Assembly (NCBI RefSeq): GCF_026683955.1
Contig: NZ_CP113343.1
Span: forward strand, 1,922,001-1,986,000
Length of the DNA stretch: 64,000 bases
Origin: Arthrobacter sp. MMS18-M83
GTDB taxonomy: Bacteria > Actinomycetota > Actinomycetes > Actinomycetales > Micrococcaceae
Direction of reading: 5' to 3'
Shown: positions 18,469-27,400 of the stretch, piece after piece
Layout: the number at the start of each line of letters is the position of its first letter
How positions within the stretch are numbered: the first letter of the stretch is position 1
Made by a program: the position numbers and the translations under genes
Notes under the pieces: model-generated
The model's database searches: none
The model's input: the letters and a program-made list of their open reading frames with translations, nothing else
What the model was told of the DNA's origin: nothing

Positions 18469-19571
18469 CAGACGCCTGCCTTGCTGTTGCTCGAAACGGA
18501 GGTGACCGCCACTGGGGCACCTTGCTGAACCGATTCGATGCAGGCCAACGCTATCGCCAAGGCGCGCCGAGCGTCAGCGGCTCCCGGCGTGAGGGTGAAA
18601 GCGCGCGACGGCGGCTGCGTGCCATCGCGACGGGCGCGGACTGCCGCTGCGAAGTCGACGAGTTCATCGGTGTAGGCCTCGCGGAACAGCTCCACGTTGA
18701 GCCTAGGAGTCTCGGCAGAAAGACCCTCGGCGGTGTACCTCAGGGCAGCAGTTTCAGTGGGCCGTCCTGCCTGCACCATGCCCTTGGAACCGAAGACTTC
18801 TCCCCGGACGTCATAGCCGTAGAGAGCGCTGAAATTCGCTTCGGCCACCGCCAGGGCTCCGTTGCTGTAGCGGATGGTGACCACGGCGGTGTCCAGGAAT
18901 CCTTGATCACGCAGGCTCGGTTCCACCAGCGCGTCCGCAACTGCGTAGACCTCCACCGGCTCGGCGCCTTCGTTGAACCAGTTCAGGGTGTCGAAGTCAT
19001 GGATGAGGGTTTCCAGGAAGATCGTCCAGGCTGGAATCCTGGCGGCGTGTCCGATGCTCCCGGTGCCGGGATCCCGGGTCAGCGAGCGCAAGAGCTGGGG
19101 CACTCCCACAATTCCCTCGGCCAGGTCCTTCTTGGCGGCCTGAAAATCGGTGGCGTAGCGGCGGTTGAAGCCGATCTGGAAATGTACTCCTGCCCTTTCG
19201 ACGGCGAGCAGTGCGGCGTCGAGCTCTCCGAGGCTCTGCGCGGCAGGCTTCTCGCAAAACACATGCTTGCCGGCGGCAGCGGCCTGGGCAATCAGGGAAG
19301 CGTGGAACCGTGCCGGGCTGGCAATGATCACGGCGTCGATGTCCGGATCGGCCATGATGTCCGCGGCGTCAGCGGTGACCTTCGCCGTGCCGAGCTGGGC
19401 AGCCACGGACGCTGCCGAATCCACGTTGGGATCGGCGACGGCGGCCAGGACCGCACCGGGAACCCTGCGGGCTATGCTTTCGCCGTGGAACGCCCCCATC
19501 CAGCCGGAGCCTATGAGTCCAAGCCTAACCGGGGTGGGAAGTCCGGCGGAGTGCTGTTCGATGTAGGCCAT
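18468..19571 (-). CDS. Gfo/Idh/MocA-family dehydrogenase
   Basis: 367 residues. Rossmann motif GLIGSGWMGAFHGESIARR, lysine motif FCEKPAAQSLGEL, GFNRRYATDFQAAKK and the active-site segment IHDFDTLNWFNEG. The start ATG 19571 (MAYIEQH) is preceded by AAAGGACG. A 35-base gap separates it from the upstream gene, and that gap contains a TGTACTGACT element similar to the proposed GntR operator, so a secondary promoter is possible. Its stop overlaps the isomerase start. It belongs to the inositol/polyol oxidation set; substrate not assignable. Confidence 0.83.
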   Translation of the reverse strand: MAYIEQHSAGLPTPVRLGLIGSGWMGAFHGESIARRVPGAVLAAVADPNVDSAASVAAQLGTAKVTADAADIMADPDIDAVIIASPARFHASLIAQAAAAGKHVFCEKPAAQSLGELDAALLAVERAGVHFQIGFNRRYATDFQAAKKDLAEGIVGVPQLLRSLTRDPGTGSIGHAARIPAWTIFLETLIHDFDTLNWFNEGAEPVEVYAVADALVEPSLRDQGFLDTAVVTIRYSNGALAVAEANFSALYGYDVRGEVFGSKGMVQAGRPTETAALRYTAEGLSAETPRLNVELFREAYTDELVDFAAAVRARRDGTQPPSRAFTLTPGAADARRALAIALACIESVQQGAPVAVTSVSSNSKAGV

Positions 19572-19588
19572 GGGCCCGTCCTTTCGAT

Positions 19589-19598
19589 AGTCAGTACA
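19589..19598. promoter_or_regulatory. candidate GntR operator, TGTACTGACT on the minus strand
   Basis: Lies in the only sizeable gap within the five-gene operon, directly before the 19571 gene. One of the weaker matches to the shared decamer. Confidence 0.35.
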
Positions 19599-19606
19599 AC
19601 AATTGC

Positions 19607-20665
19607 TCAAGCGGGCGGGTTGCCTTCGCCCGGGAATTCAATGCCCACCTGACGGCGGATCTCATCGGCAACTTCCATGGTCCGGATCGAGGAAGCCAGG
19701 GTCCGCTGCTGGGTTTCTCTCTCACCGGCGGCGATGGCACGAGCCGCTGCCGCCGCTTCGTAGTGCAGGCCTTCGAAATGCCCTCCGGCTGGTTCGGCAT
19801 AGCGAAGCCGCGTGCCGTCCGGGAATCGGATCTCGAAGCCGCCTGGCATGTTGAAGGGGCCGTCAATGGTCAACGTCGCCTCGGAGCCGACGATCGTTGC
19901 CGCGGTGGGGGTGAAATTATGCAGATGGGTGTTCATCACGGCCTGGCTTCCGCCCCGGAATTGCATGATGGCGGAGAGCTGGGCGTTGACGCCGGATTCG
20001 TGTTGCTGGCCGAAAGCGCACAAGCGCTCCGGCGCCCCCAGGACCTCCGTGATGAGGGCCAGCGGGTAGGTGCCCAGGTCCAGCAGCGGGCCGCCGGCCA
20101 GTGCCGGATCGAAGATGCGGTGGCTGCGCTCAAAGTGCTCGCCGTATTCTGCCAGGACAGTTGTCACGGTACCCAGCGTCCCGGCGTCGAGCACTTGCCG
20201 GATCACGTCGAACTTCGGAAGGAAGAAGCTCCACATGGCTTCGGCGGCGAAAACGCCGGCTGCCTTGGCCCGGGCCGCGATATCCCGAGCCTGGGCCGCG
20301 TTGAGGCCGATCGGTTTCTCGATCAGGACGTGTTTGCCGGCGTCGAGAGCGAGCACGGCAGCGCCGTGGTGGAAGTTGTGGGGCGTGCACACGTACACGA
20401 TGTCTATATCCGGAGCCGCTGCCAGCTCTTCGTAGCTCCCGTAGGCGGCAGGCACGCCGAAAGCGTCCGCGAAGGCCTTGGACCGGTCGAGTGAACGGGA
20501 GCCGACGGCGGCGATCACCTGCGTTGAATGGGCCTGCACCGATTCCGTGAATCTTTCGGCAATCCATCCAGGTCCCATGATCCCCCAGCGCAACGCGGGA
20601 GCGTCACGGGAATCCGGAACGCGGGACCCCGCAAGACCAGATGCTGGAAGGCCGGAGGCGACCAT
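19607..20665 (-). CDS. Gfo/Idh/MocA-family oxidoreductase (dihydrodiol-dehydrogenase-like branch)
   Basis: 352 residues. RWGIMGPGWIAERFTESVQA, YVCTPHNFHHGAAVLALDAG and IEKPIGLNAAQARDI give the NAD-binding half. The catalytic half has AGGPLLDLGTYPLALI, which is typical of the dihydrodiol dehydrogenase / anhydrofructose reductase branch and differs from the IolG-like paralogs alongside. The start overlaps the previous stop (TGATG). It may act on a different keto-sugar than the other dehydrogenases of the operon. The first 25 residues are extra, so a later start is possible. Confidence 0.8.
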   Translation of the reverse strand: MVASGLPASGLAGSRVPDSRDAPALRWGIMGPGWIAERFTESVQAHSTQVIAAVGSRSLDRSKAFADAFGVPAAYGSYEELAAAPDIDIVYVCTPHNFHHGAAVLALDAGKHVLIEKPIGLNAAQARDIAARAKAAGVFAAEAMWSFFLPKFDVIRQVLDAGTLGTVTTVLAEYGEHFERSHRIFDPALAGGPLLDLGTYPLALITEVLGAPERLCAFGQQHESGVNAQLSAIMQFRGGSQAVMNTHLHNFTPTAATIVGSEATLTIDGPFNMPGGFEIRFPDGTRLRYAEPAGGHFEGLHYEAAAAARAIAAGERETQQRTLASSIRTMEVADEIRRQVGIEFPGEGNPPA

Positions 20666-21660
20666 CAGTAGACCACTTTCGTGTAGGCTCCGTCGCTGTG
20701 GAGCGAACGGATCATGGCTTGGGCAAGCTGCGATGCCCGTAAGCCGTCCTCCCCCGTAGCCAACGGCGCAGGCTCTCCCTTTTCGAGGGCAGAAATCCAG
20801 GCCTGAAGCTGCAAGCGGTAGGCGTCAGCGAAACGTGGCCGCCAGTCAGCGGGAATGGTGGAGCGCCGCTGTCCGTCCTGTTGCACGGCCAGCGCGGCCG
20901 GTTCCGGTAACGCGGCGGTGCCAAACTCTGAAACGACCTCGCACTGGGTGGTGTAGCCATACTGCGCGTTGAGGAACAGCTCGAGGGTGGCCAGCGTGCC
21001 GTCGGCTGCGCGCAGGAGCATGAAGGCGGGGTCCCTCAGATCACCGGTGGTGTGCCGGGAACTGCGCCCCGCCTGCCAGGACACCTCCGTGATGGGTGCG
21101 TCCAGCAGCCAGGGGATGATGTCGAGCTCGTGGATGGCGGAATTTGTGATGGCGGATTCCGAGCTTGCACCCGGACCAGCGGACGCCGTCCGGCTAGTGC
21201 AATGGACCTGCAAGGGTTCGCCTTGGGTGCGCGCCCGGGTGGATTCGCGCAGTGCGACATAGCCCGGATCGAAGCGCCTCATGAAACCCATCGACAGCAA
21301 CCTGGCACCGGTGGCGGCGACGATATCGGCCTCGGCCTCCACAACTTCGCGACTTTCAAGGAGCGTGGGAGCCAGCGGCTTTTCGCACAGTACCGGGGTC
21401 ATTGCTTCGAAGCATTCCAGCACCAGTCCGGCATGGGTGGAGTCATGGGAAGCGACCACGACGGCGTCAACCTCGCTGGAGTTGATCAGCTCGGAAGGAT
21501 CGGTGGTGATGCGTGCGGATGGCGGCGCGGCGGCCGCCGCACGTCCGGTGTCGAGGTCTGCCACAAAGGTGACTTCGGCCCCGCTGATGGTGGTGGAGAG
21601 GTTCCTGATGTGGTCTGCGCCCATAACACCGGCGCCGATAACGCCAACCCGGATCGGCAT
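20665..21660 (-). CDS. inositol 2-dehydrogenase-like Gfo/Idh protein (IolG paralog)
   Basis: 331 residues and the closest paralog in this window to the iolG gene at 31576. Shared marks are RVGVIGAGVMGADHI, LCEKPLAP, GFMRRFDPGYVAL and SAIHELDIIPWLL. The start ATG 21660 has GGGAAGAC upstream. It is the first gene of the leftward five-gene group, 111 bases after the sugar ABC operon on the same strand. It probably oxidises an inositol isomer or a methylated inositol brought in by that importer. Substrate is inference. Confidence 0.83.
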   Translation of the reverse strand: MPIRVGVIGAGVMGADHIRNLSTTISGAEVTFVADLDTGRAAAAAPPSARITTDPSELINSSEVDAVVVASHDSTHAGLVLECFEAMTPVLCEKPLAPTLLESREVVEAEADIVAATGARLLSMGFMRRFDPGYVALRESTRARTQGEPLQVHCTSRTASAGPGASSESAITNSAIHELDIIPWLLDAPITEVSWQAGRSSRHTTGDLRDPAFMLLRAADGTLATLELFLNAQYGYTTQCEVVSEFGTAALPEPAALAVQQDGQRRSTIPADWRPRFADAYRLQLQAWISALEKGEPAPLATGEDGLRASQLAQAMIRSLHSDGAYTKVVY

Positions 21661-21711
21661 GCTGTCTTCCCGTCTACTACTTCGTTCAGGTTCCCGCGGC
21701 GGCACGGCGAG

Positions 21712-21747
21712 CGGGGGCCCGTCCGGTCTTCCGGCGGACCCCCGGCT
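21712..21747 (-). terminator. imperfect GC-rich hairpin after the sugar ABC operon
   Basis: GGGGGCCCGTCCGG and CCGGCGGACCCCC around a TCTT loop pair with a few mismatches. No T-run follows, so it may only weaken read-through into the dehydrogenase operon. Confidence 0.35.
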
Positions 21748-21771
21748 CCCTCCGCGCCGTGTCCATGCGCG

Positions 21772-22734
21772 CTAGGCGTGCCGCGGGCTGCTTTCCCGTG
21801 AGGCGTCATCGACGTCGGCGACGTCGGCGACGTCGGCGGCCTCGGTGACCTCGGCGACTTCGGCTTGGACTTCCTTGACGACGTCGCTGTGTCCGCCGAG
21901 CTGTTCGAGCTCGTGGGCCAGTTCGGCCAGTTCGGCGCCACCTGCCATCTGCGCCGTGAGCTCGTCCAGGGTGATGTCCTTCTTGTCGTAGTAGCCGATC
22001 GACTTGCCGCGCTTGAGCAGCAGGAACCGGTCACCCACGGGGAAGGCGTGGTGCGGGTTGTGGGTGATGAAGATGACTCCGAGCCCGCGGTCGCGCGCCT
22101 GCAGGATGTAGCGGAGCACGACGCCGGACTGCTTGACACCCAGCGCGGCCGTCGGTTCGTCCAGGATCAGGACCTTCGCCCCGAAGTACACGGCCCTCGC
22201 GATCGCCACACACTGGCGCTCGCCGCCGGAGAGCTGGCCGATGGGCTGTTCCACATCGCGCAGGTCGATGCCCATCTCGGCCAGTTCCTTGAGCGTGATG
22301 TCCTTCATTTTCTGGACGTCCATGGACTTGAAGGGCCCGAACCCGGTGGTCAGTTCCGAGCCGAGGAAGAAGTTCCGCCAGATCGGCATCAGGGGGACCA
22401 CGGCGAGGTCCTGGTACACGGTGGCGATGCCGACGTCGAGGGCGTCACGGGGAGAGTTGAATTTCCGTTCCTCGCCCATGACGTGCAGCGCGCCTTCGTC
22501 GTGCTGGTGCAGGCCGGCAATGATCTTGATCAGCGTGGACTTGCCCGCGCCGTTGTCGCCCAGGACGCAGGTGACGCGGCCGTTGTCCACGGCCATGGTC
22601 ACGTCGCGCAGGGCGATGATGTTCCCGTAGTGCTTTCCGATCTTGTCCAGGGACAGCAGGTGCACGGGGGTGTGGGTCAGCGGGTCCTTTTCGTCCTTGA
22701 GCAGGGTCTGCTGGTCGATCTGTTTTGCATTCAT
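21772..22734 (-). CDS. sugar (inositol) ABC importer ATPase, single-domain FrcA type
   Basis: Powers the importer encoded with it. Walker [10 protein letters not shown], signature [17 protein letters not shown], Walker [14 protein letters not shown] and H-loop [14 protein letters not shown] are visible. Only one ATPase domain is present in 320 residues. Most sugar ABC ATPases of this class (RbsA, MglA) carry two, so this one resembles FrcA. The C-terminus ends in an acidic low-complexity tail ([13 protein letters not shown]) encoded by repeated GACGTCGGC units. It follows the permease by 12 bases. The cluster context points to inositol as substrate. Confidence 0.9.
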   Translation of the reverse strand: MNAKQIDQQTLLKDEKDPLTHTPVHLLSLDKIGKHYGNIIALRDVTMAVDNGRVTCVLGDNGAGKSTLIKIIAGLHQHDEGALHVMGEERKFNSPRDALDVGIATVYQDLAVVPLMPIWRNFFLGSELTTGFGPFKSMDVQKMKDITLKELAEMGIDLRDVEQPIGQLSGGERQCVAIARAVYFGAKVLILDEPTAALGVKQSGVVLRYILQARDRGLGVIFITHNPHHAFPVGDRFLLLKRGKSIGYYDKKDITLDELTAQMAGGAELAELAHELEQLGGHSDVVKEVQAEVAEVTEAADVADVADVDDASRESSPRHA

Positions 22735-22746
22735 TGGTCCGCCCCT

Positions 22747-23804
22747 TTACTTGAGCTCTGCGCGGCGTTTGACGATGAGGTTCACGATGGTGGCCAGCAG
22801 CAGCATCAAGCCCAGGAAGAACTTGAACCAGTCAGGGTTCCACTGCGCGTAGACGATGCCCTTGTTGGCCATGCCGAAGATGAACGCACCGATCGCCCCG
22901 CCCACCGCCGAACCGTAACCACCGGTCAGCAGGCAGCCGCCGATGACTGCGGCGATGATGTACAGGAACTCGTTGCCCACACCTTCACCGGACTGGACTG
23001 CGTCGAAGGCGAAGAGGTTGTGCATGCCCAGGATCCAGCCGCAGAAGCCGACCGCCATGAACAGGCCGATCTTGGTCTTCGTCACCGGGACACCCACCGC
23101 GCGGGCCGCGTTCGCGTCACCGCCGACGGCGAAGATCCAGTTCCCGACCTTCGTGCGCAACAGCACCCAGGAGGCAATCGCGACCAGGATGATCCAGAAG
23201 AACACCGTGATCTTCACCTCAACCCCGCCAATGCTGATCGAGGACGCGAACACCGCGTGGGCCGAATCGAAACCGTCCAACTTGGAAATCGACGGGGACG
23301 ACACTACTCCCCGATGAGGCGGGTCAGAGCCAGGTTCAGACCCGTGAGCATCAGGAACGTCGCCAGCGTCACGATGAAGCTGGGCAGCTTCGTCTTGACG
23401 AGGATCCACCCGTTGATGAAGCCGATGCCGAGCGAAACGACGAGCGCCAGCACGACGCCGACCCACGCGTTCATCGAGAAATACCAGCTGAACAGGGAAG
23501 CGGTCAGTGCCGAGGAAATCACGGCCACACCGGTGGAAAGGTCGAACTCGCCGCCGATCATCAACAGCGACACCCCCACCGCCATGATCCCGATCGTCGA
23601 GGAACCATACAGTACCGTCGCCAAAGCATTTGGCTGGGTGAACGTCTGCGACACCGAGGCGAAGAAAATGAAGAGGACGACGGCCCCCACGAGGGCGCCG
23701 ACTTCGGGCCTCCCCAGAAACTTCTGGATCGGGCTGCGGCGTCCGATCCGCTCATCGCCGGGGGCCAAAGCCGGTGCCGGCGGCAGGGTTGCTGTGTTTG
23801 CCAT
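22747..23804 (-). pseudogene. sugar (inositol) ABC importer permease, interrupted by a -1 frameshift
   Basis: Membrane subunit of the RbsC/FrcC type. The first part, from ATG 23804 (AAGGAG upstream), reads to MLTGLNLALTRLIGE and stops at 23304. The second part continues in another frame with SISKLDGFDSAHAVFASS and ends IVNLIVKRRAELK at 22747. The break is at the four C (G on the coding strand) at 23309-23312; one more G would give a continuous protein of about 352 residues with normal helices. Both halves are well conserved, so this is a recent lesion or a homopolymer sequencing error, like the betB case. If real, the importer would be dead. Confidence 0.87.
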
Positions 23805-23826
23805 AGGAAGAACTCCTTGTTGGTCA

Positions 23827-23856
23827 GGCCGCGCGGCGGTCACCCGCCGCGCGGCC
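23827..23856 (-). promoter_or_regulatory. intercistronic hairpin between binding-protein and permease genes
   Basis: GGCCGCGCGGCGG and CCGCCGCGCGGCC form a perfect 13-bp stem with a TCAC loop. In ABC operons such hairpins usually protect the binding-protein message and reduce downstream transcription, giving excess binding protein. Confidence 0.65.
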
Positions 23857-23868
23857 AGAATCCTGGAT

Positions 23869-24864
23869 CTAGCGGACGCCCTGCTGGGCGAATTTGAGGA
23901 CGTCGGAAGCGTTGGACTTGTCCACGATGGTCGGTCCGGTCAGGACAGGCTGGCCGCCACCGAGCTTGAATCCTCCACGCTTGGCCTGCCACAGGGAGTC
24001 AACGGACATGTAGCCCTGGAGCCACGGCTGCTGGTCCACAGTGAAGATCACGGCGCCATCCACGATCTTTTGGGCGAGGTCTGCGTTCAGGTCGAAGCTG
24101 GCAACCTTTGCCGAGCTGCTGGCGTCAGTGACCGACTTGAGGAGCGTGAGGGTGATCGGTGCGCCGAGGCCAATGATGACATCCGCGTCCTTGGCTGCTT
24201 GGAGCTTCGCGGTGGCGGTGGATTGGACCGAGGTCATGTCCTTGCCATCGACGTAAAGGATTTCCGTTCCAGGCACTTTCGCCTTGACACCGGCACACCT
24301 GGCCTCAAGGCCAACGTGGCCTTGCTGCTGGATTACGCAGACCGGATGCTTGAAGCTCTGTGCGGCGAGCCTGGTGCCCACGGCCTCGCCGGCGAGCTTC
24401 TCGTTCGAACCGAAGTGAGTGAATGCCCCGAGCTGTGCCGAGACGCTCTCGCCGGCGTTGAGGCTCACTACGGGAATGCCGGCATCAGTGGCCTTCTTGA
24501 GGACGTCCTTGAGGGCATCCGGGGTGGCGAGGGTGACTGCAATGCCGTCAACCTTCTGGTCAATGGCCTGCTGGACGAGCTGTGCCTGGCGCCCAGCTTC
24601 GGGGTCGCTTGTGTAGAGGAGGTCAACATTGTCCTTCGCGGACGCTTCCTCAGCGCCCTTGCGGACGATGTCCCAGAACGTGTCGCCTGCCGCTGCGTGG
24701 GTGATAAGAGCCACCTTCATGCGCGGAGTGCTCACGGCCTGACCGCCGCCGGCGGCATTGGCGCTGTCAGCCGGCTTCCCGCCTTGGCTGGAACAAGCAC
24801 TGAGAGCCATCATCGGAACGACGGCCGCTACAAGTGCCGCCTTCCGCCAGGAAAACTTCTTCAC
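23869..24864 (-). CDS. sugar (inositol) ABC importer substrate-binding lipoprotein
   Basis: Periplasmic-binding-type lipoprotein (peripla_BP_4/RbsB class). Lipobox LSACS (Cys at about residue 24) and a Gly/Ala-rich linker precede the domain, which opens with MKVALITHAAAGDTFWDIVR and contains QAIDQKVDGIAVTLATPDAL, TDAGIPVVSLNAGE and FTVDQQPWLQGYMSVDSL. 331 residues. It is the first gene of the importer operon and has a TTGACA promoter with a GntR-type site. The ITHAAAGDTFWD opening resembles inositol-type binding proteins of actinobacteria, but the ligand is mainly inferred from the surrounding iol genes. Confidence 0.9.
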   Translation of the reverse strand: MKKFSWRKAALVAAVVPMMALSACSSQGGKPADSANAAGGGQAVSTPRMKVALITHAAAGDTFWDIVRKGAEEASAKDNVDLLYTSDPEAGRQAQLVQQAIDQKVDGIAVTLATPDALKDVLKKATDAGIPVVSLNAGESVSAQLGAFTHFGSNEKLAGEAVGTRLAAQSFKHPVCVIQQQGHVGLEARCAGVKAKVPGTEILYVDGKDMTSVQSTATAKLQAAKDADVIIGLGAPITLTLLKSVTDASSSAKVASFDLNADLAQKIVDGAVIFTVDQQPWLQGYMSVDSLWQAKRGGFKLGGGQPVLTGPTIVDKSNASDVLKFAQQGVR

Positions 24865-24930
24865 GATTTATCTCCTTTGATTGGGGTTGTGGCCCTGCCA
24901 CTCTGCAGGAGCTCAAAGCCCTCTACACAG

Positions 24931-24959
24931 ATCATGGTGACTAGCCTCACAGATGTCAA
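24931..24959 (-). promoter_or_regulatory. promoter of the sugar ABC importer operon
   Basis: On the minus strand TTGACA (24959-24954), a 17-base spacer and CATGAT (24936-24931). About 65 bases upstream of the binding-protein ATG. The TGTCCTGACA decamer lies just upstream of the -35. Confidence 0.6.
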
Positions 24960-24964
24960 TACTT

Positions 24965-24974
24965 TGTCCTGACA
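24965..24974. promoter_or_regulatory. candidate GntR operator, TGTCCTGACA
   Basis: Best-form copy of the shared decamer, adjoining the -35 of the ABC importer promoter. Confidence 0.5.
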
Positions 24975-25053
24975 TTAGGATGTTTTTACGTGAAGGCTCG
25001 TTTGATGACGTGGGCCCCTGCCTGGGCTTGCGAAGGCTGGGGGCCGGTGGGGA

Positions 25054-26064
25054 CTAACGTGCCGCGCGGGCCGTCGTCGAGCGGACAACCAGGGCGGGAT
25101 CGATCAAGGTCTGCCGGGGACTTATGGCAGGATCCTGAATCCTGGCGAGCAGCCTGTGCGCAGCATCAATCCCGACAAGGTCGCTGCGGTTGTCGATCGA
25201 GGTGATGTCCAGGTACCTCGATTTGGCCAGCGGAGAGTTGTCATAGCCGATCACCGATATGTCGCCGGGCACCCCCAGCCCGCGCGCCTTGAGTGCGGCA
25301 AAGGCGCCCACGGCCATGGTGTCATTGGCTGCGAAGATCGCGGTCGCGTCCGGATGGTGGTCCAGGAGCCAAGAGGCGGCAATGTAACCGTCCTCCTCCG
25401 AGGTGCCTTGGGACTCGGCAACTAGAAGTTCGACGCCGGCCGCCTGGATCTGCCGCCGGAAACCGGCGCGCCGGTGGGCTGACGCGCCGTCGGACCCTGA
25501 GAGATGACCGATGCGGGTATGGCCGAGCCCCAACAAGTGGTCAGCAGCCATGCCGCCCCCGCCGTCGTCGTCGTTCGTTATGAGATCAGCGCCGGCCGGC
25601 ACCCCCTTGCGCCACCCGGCCACCACTGTAGGGACCCACGTCCGGGCGAGCATGGACTCGCTCGGTTCCGCGGCGATGACAAGCGCGTCAACATGCATGG
25701 CAAGCAACCCGTCGGCGGCTTCCTTGATGCGGTTCTCGCCGGGCTGGGAGTCGGCCAGCATCACGTGGTAACCGAGCTCCGAGAGAACCGACTCCATGCC
25801 CCTGAGGAGATCGACGAACCAGAGGTTCCTGTAGTCGTCAATCAGCAGGCCAATGCTCTTGGTCCGATTGCTCGCAAGCGTGGTCGCGGCCCGGCTGGGG
25901 CGGTAGCCGAGCTCGGACATTGCCGCCCGGACGGCTTCACGGCGCTTGTCACTGACCCTTTCCGGCGACTGGAGGACCAAGGACACCAACGACGGCGAGA
26001 CGCCGGCATGCTTGGCAACGTCATAGATGGTCGGGCGGCGGGGTTCGGGACGGGTCGCACTCAC
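25054..26064 (-). CDS. LacI-family transcriptional regulator
   Basis: N-terminal LacI helix-turn-helix TIYDVAKHAGVSPSLVSLVL (about residues 12-31) with hinge region, then a sugar-binding-type effector domain (GLLIDDYRNLWFVDLLRG, AIFAANDTMAVGAFAALKARG, ISVIGYDNSPLAKSRYLDIT). GTG 26064 gives 336 residues and has AAAGG ten bases upstream. A TTG three codons earlier leaves no room for that ribosome site. It is divergent from the Gfo/Idh gene at 26222, where a LacI-type operator is visible, and upstream of the ABC importer. The ligand is probably an inositol or a product of the adjacent genes. Confidence 0.9.
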   Translation of the reverse strand: MSATRPEPRRPTIYDVAKHAGVSPSLVSLVLQSPERVSDKRREAVRAAMSELGYRPSRAATTLASNRTKSIGLLIDDYRNLWFVDLLRGMESVLSELGYHVMLADSQPGENRIKEAADGLLAMHVDALVIAAEPSESMLARTWVPTVVAGWRKGVPAGADLITNDDDGGGGMAADHLLGLGHTRIGHLSGSDGASAHRRAGFRRQIQAAGVELLVAESQGTSEEDGYIAASWLLDHHPDATAIFAANDTMAVGAFAALKARGLGVPGDISVIGYDNSPLAKSRYLDITSIDNRSDLVGIDAAHRLLARIQDPAISPRQTLIDPALVVRSTTARAAR

Positions 26065-26110
26065 GATTCGCAAACCTTTCTACTCTGTTGTCAAGGGCTT
26101 TCGCAAGACA

Positions 26111-26139
26111 TTGACAGGACATACTCACATGATTAGGAT
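26111..26139 (+). promoter_or_regulatory. promoter of the 26222-28416 operon
   Basis: TTGACA (26111-26116), 17-base spacer, TAGGAT (26134-26139). A TGACAGGACA decamer overlaps the -35 and a LacI-type operator lies downstream of the -10. Confidence 0.6.
26112..26121. promoter_or_regulatory. candidate GntR operator, TGTCCTGTCA on the minus strand
   Basis: Overlaps the -35 element of the 26222 promoter, a position suited to repression. Confidence 0.45.
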
Positions 26140-26156
26140 TTGAGTCCAGTGCTAAA

Positions 26157-26170
26157 TTGTAGCGCTCCAA
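26157..26170. promoter_or_regulatory. LacI-family operator candidate
   Basis: TTGTAGCGCTCCAA is a palindrome with one mismatched pair around the AGCGCT core typical of LacI-family sites. It lies about 18 bases past the -10 of the 26222 gene and 93 bases from the start of the divergent LacI gene. Confidence 0.55.
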
Positions 26171-26221
26171 AACGCCAAAAGGGGTGTTCGGCACCCAGGC
26201 TGAATTTCGAAGGAGAAATCA

Positions 26222-27400
26222 ATGGCTGAGAGCCTAGGGGTCGCCGTCATCGGCGCAGGAATGGCCGGCAAGGCACACGCGGCGGCATACCGCACAGCGT
26301 CCGCCCTTTACAGCCCCGTGCTTCCGCCGGTGCGCCTCGTCTCCATCGGCGATGTGAACGCAGAGTTCGGGTCCCTCGCTGCCCGACGTTTTGGCTACGA
26401 ACGCAATGACACCTCGTGGCAGGCGATCGCAGAAGCGGACGATATCGACGTCGTGAGCGTCGTCATCGCGAATTCCCTCCACCGCGAGGTGGTCGAGGGA
26501 CTCCTGGCCGCAGGCAAGCACGTCCTGTGCGAGAAGCCGCTGAGCGACTCCCTCGAGGATGCCCGCGCCATGGCGGACGCAGCCAACAACGCTTCCAGCA
26601 TCGCGCGCATTGGCTTCACGTTCCGCCGCACGCCAGGCATCGCCTACATCCGCGACTTGATCCGCACCGGGGTCCTCGGCAAGGTGCTGCACTTCAGCGG
26701 CCGCTACTGGACCGACTACGGCTTCAGCCCTTCCGCTCCGATGAGCTGGCGCTACAAGGGCGGCCCCGGCTCGGGTGCACTGGCCGACGTCGGAAGCCAC
26801 TTGGCCTACGTCTCCGAGTTCCTCTGCGGCGACATCAAGTCCATCAGCGGCGGGCGCCTGAGCACCGTGATCGGCAAGCGCCCACTGCCGCTCGCAGCCG
26901 TCATGGGCCACGACCACGCAGCTGTCAGCGACACCTTCGAGGCCGTGGAGAACGACGACTACGCGGCTTTCAACGCAGAGTTCGAAAACGGCGCCGGCAG
27001 CTTTGAAGTCTCCCGCGTCGCAGCCGGACACGCCAACAGCCTCAACTTCGAAGTGTTCTGCGAGAACGGTGCGGCCAAGTTCGACCAGCGCCGTCCCTCC
27101 GAAATCCAGCTGTTCCTCAACGATGGCTCCGGCAATGAGAACGGCTACCGCCAGGTCATCCTCGGCCCGGGCCACCCCTACATCGCCGGCGGCCTCGCGA
27201 TGGACGCCCCCGAGGTTGGCTTCGGCCAGAACGACGCCTTCGGCTACCAGGCCCGCGCGTTCCTCGAAGAGGTTGCCGGTTTGCCGGAATCTGAGTCGCT
27301 CCCCCGCTGCGCCACGTTCGACGAGGGAGTGCGCAACATGGAACTGCTCGGCGCAGTCACGGAATCCGCGCTCAACGGCGGAAAGACGATCACGCTATGA
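26222..27400 (+). CDS. Gfo/Idh/MocA-family dehydrogenase (long form)
   Basis: 392 residues, longer than the other five paralogs here. AVIGAGMAGKAHAAAYR is the NAD site, CEKPLSDSLEDARAM the lysine motif, and LADVGSHLAYVSEFLCGD and GFTFRRTPGIAYIRDLI come from the catalytic half. GAAGGAG lies before the ATG. The next gene overlaps it by four bases, so the dehydrogenase and a TIM-barrel isomerase form a two-gene operon under probable LacI and GntR control. Likely acts on an inositol isomer or related polyol; not determinable from sequence. Confidence 0.85.
   Translation: MAESLGVAVIGAGMAGKAHAAAYRTASALYSPVLPPVRLVSIGDVNAEFGSLAARRFGYERNDTSWQAIAEADDIDVVSVVIANSLHREVVEGLLAAGKHVLCEKPLSDSLEDARAMADAANNASSIARIGFTFRRTPGIAYIRDLIRTGVLGKVLHFSGRYWTDYGFSPSAPMSWRYKGGPGSGALADVGSHLAYVSEFLCGDIKSISGGRLSTVIGKRPLPLAAVMGHDHAAVSDTFEAVENDDYAAFNAEFENGAGSFEVSRVAAGHANSLNFEVFCENGAAKFDQRRPSEIQLFLNDGSGNENGYRQVILGPGHPYIAGGLAMDAPEVGFGQNDAFGYQARAFLEEVAGLPESESLPRCATFDEGVRNMELLGAVTESALNGGKTITL

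Noticed and set aside
21865..24972. Open frame of 1035 codons on the plus strand
   Set aside because: It lies antisense to three recognisable ABC importer genes and has the Gly/Asp/His-rich composition of a GC-codon shadow.
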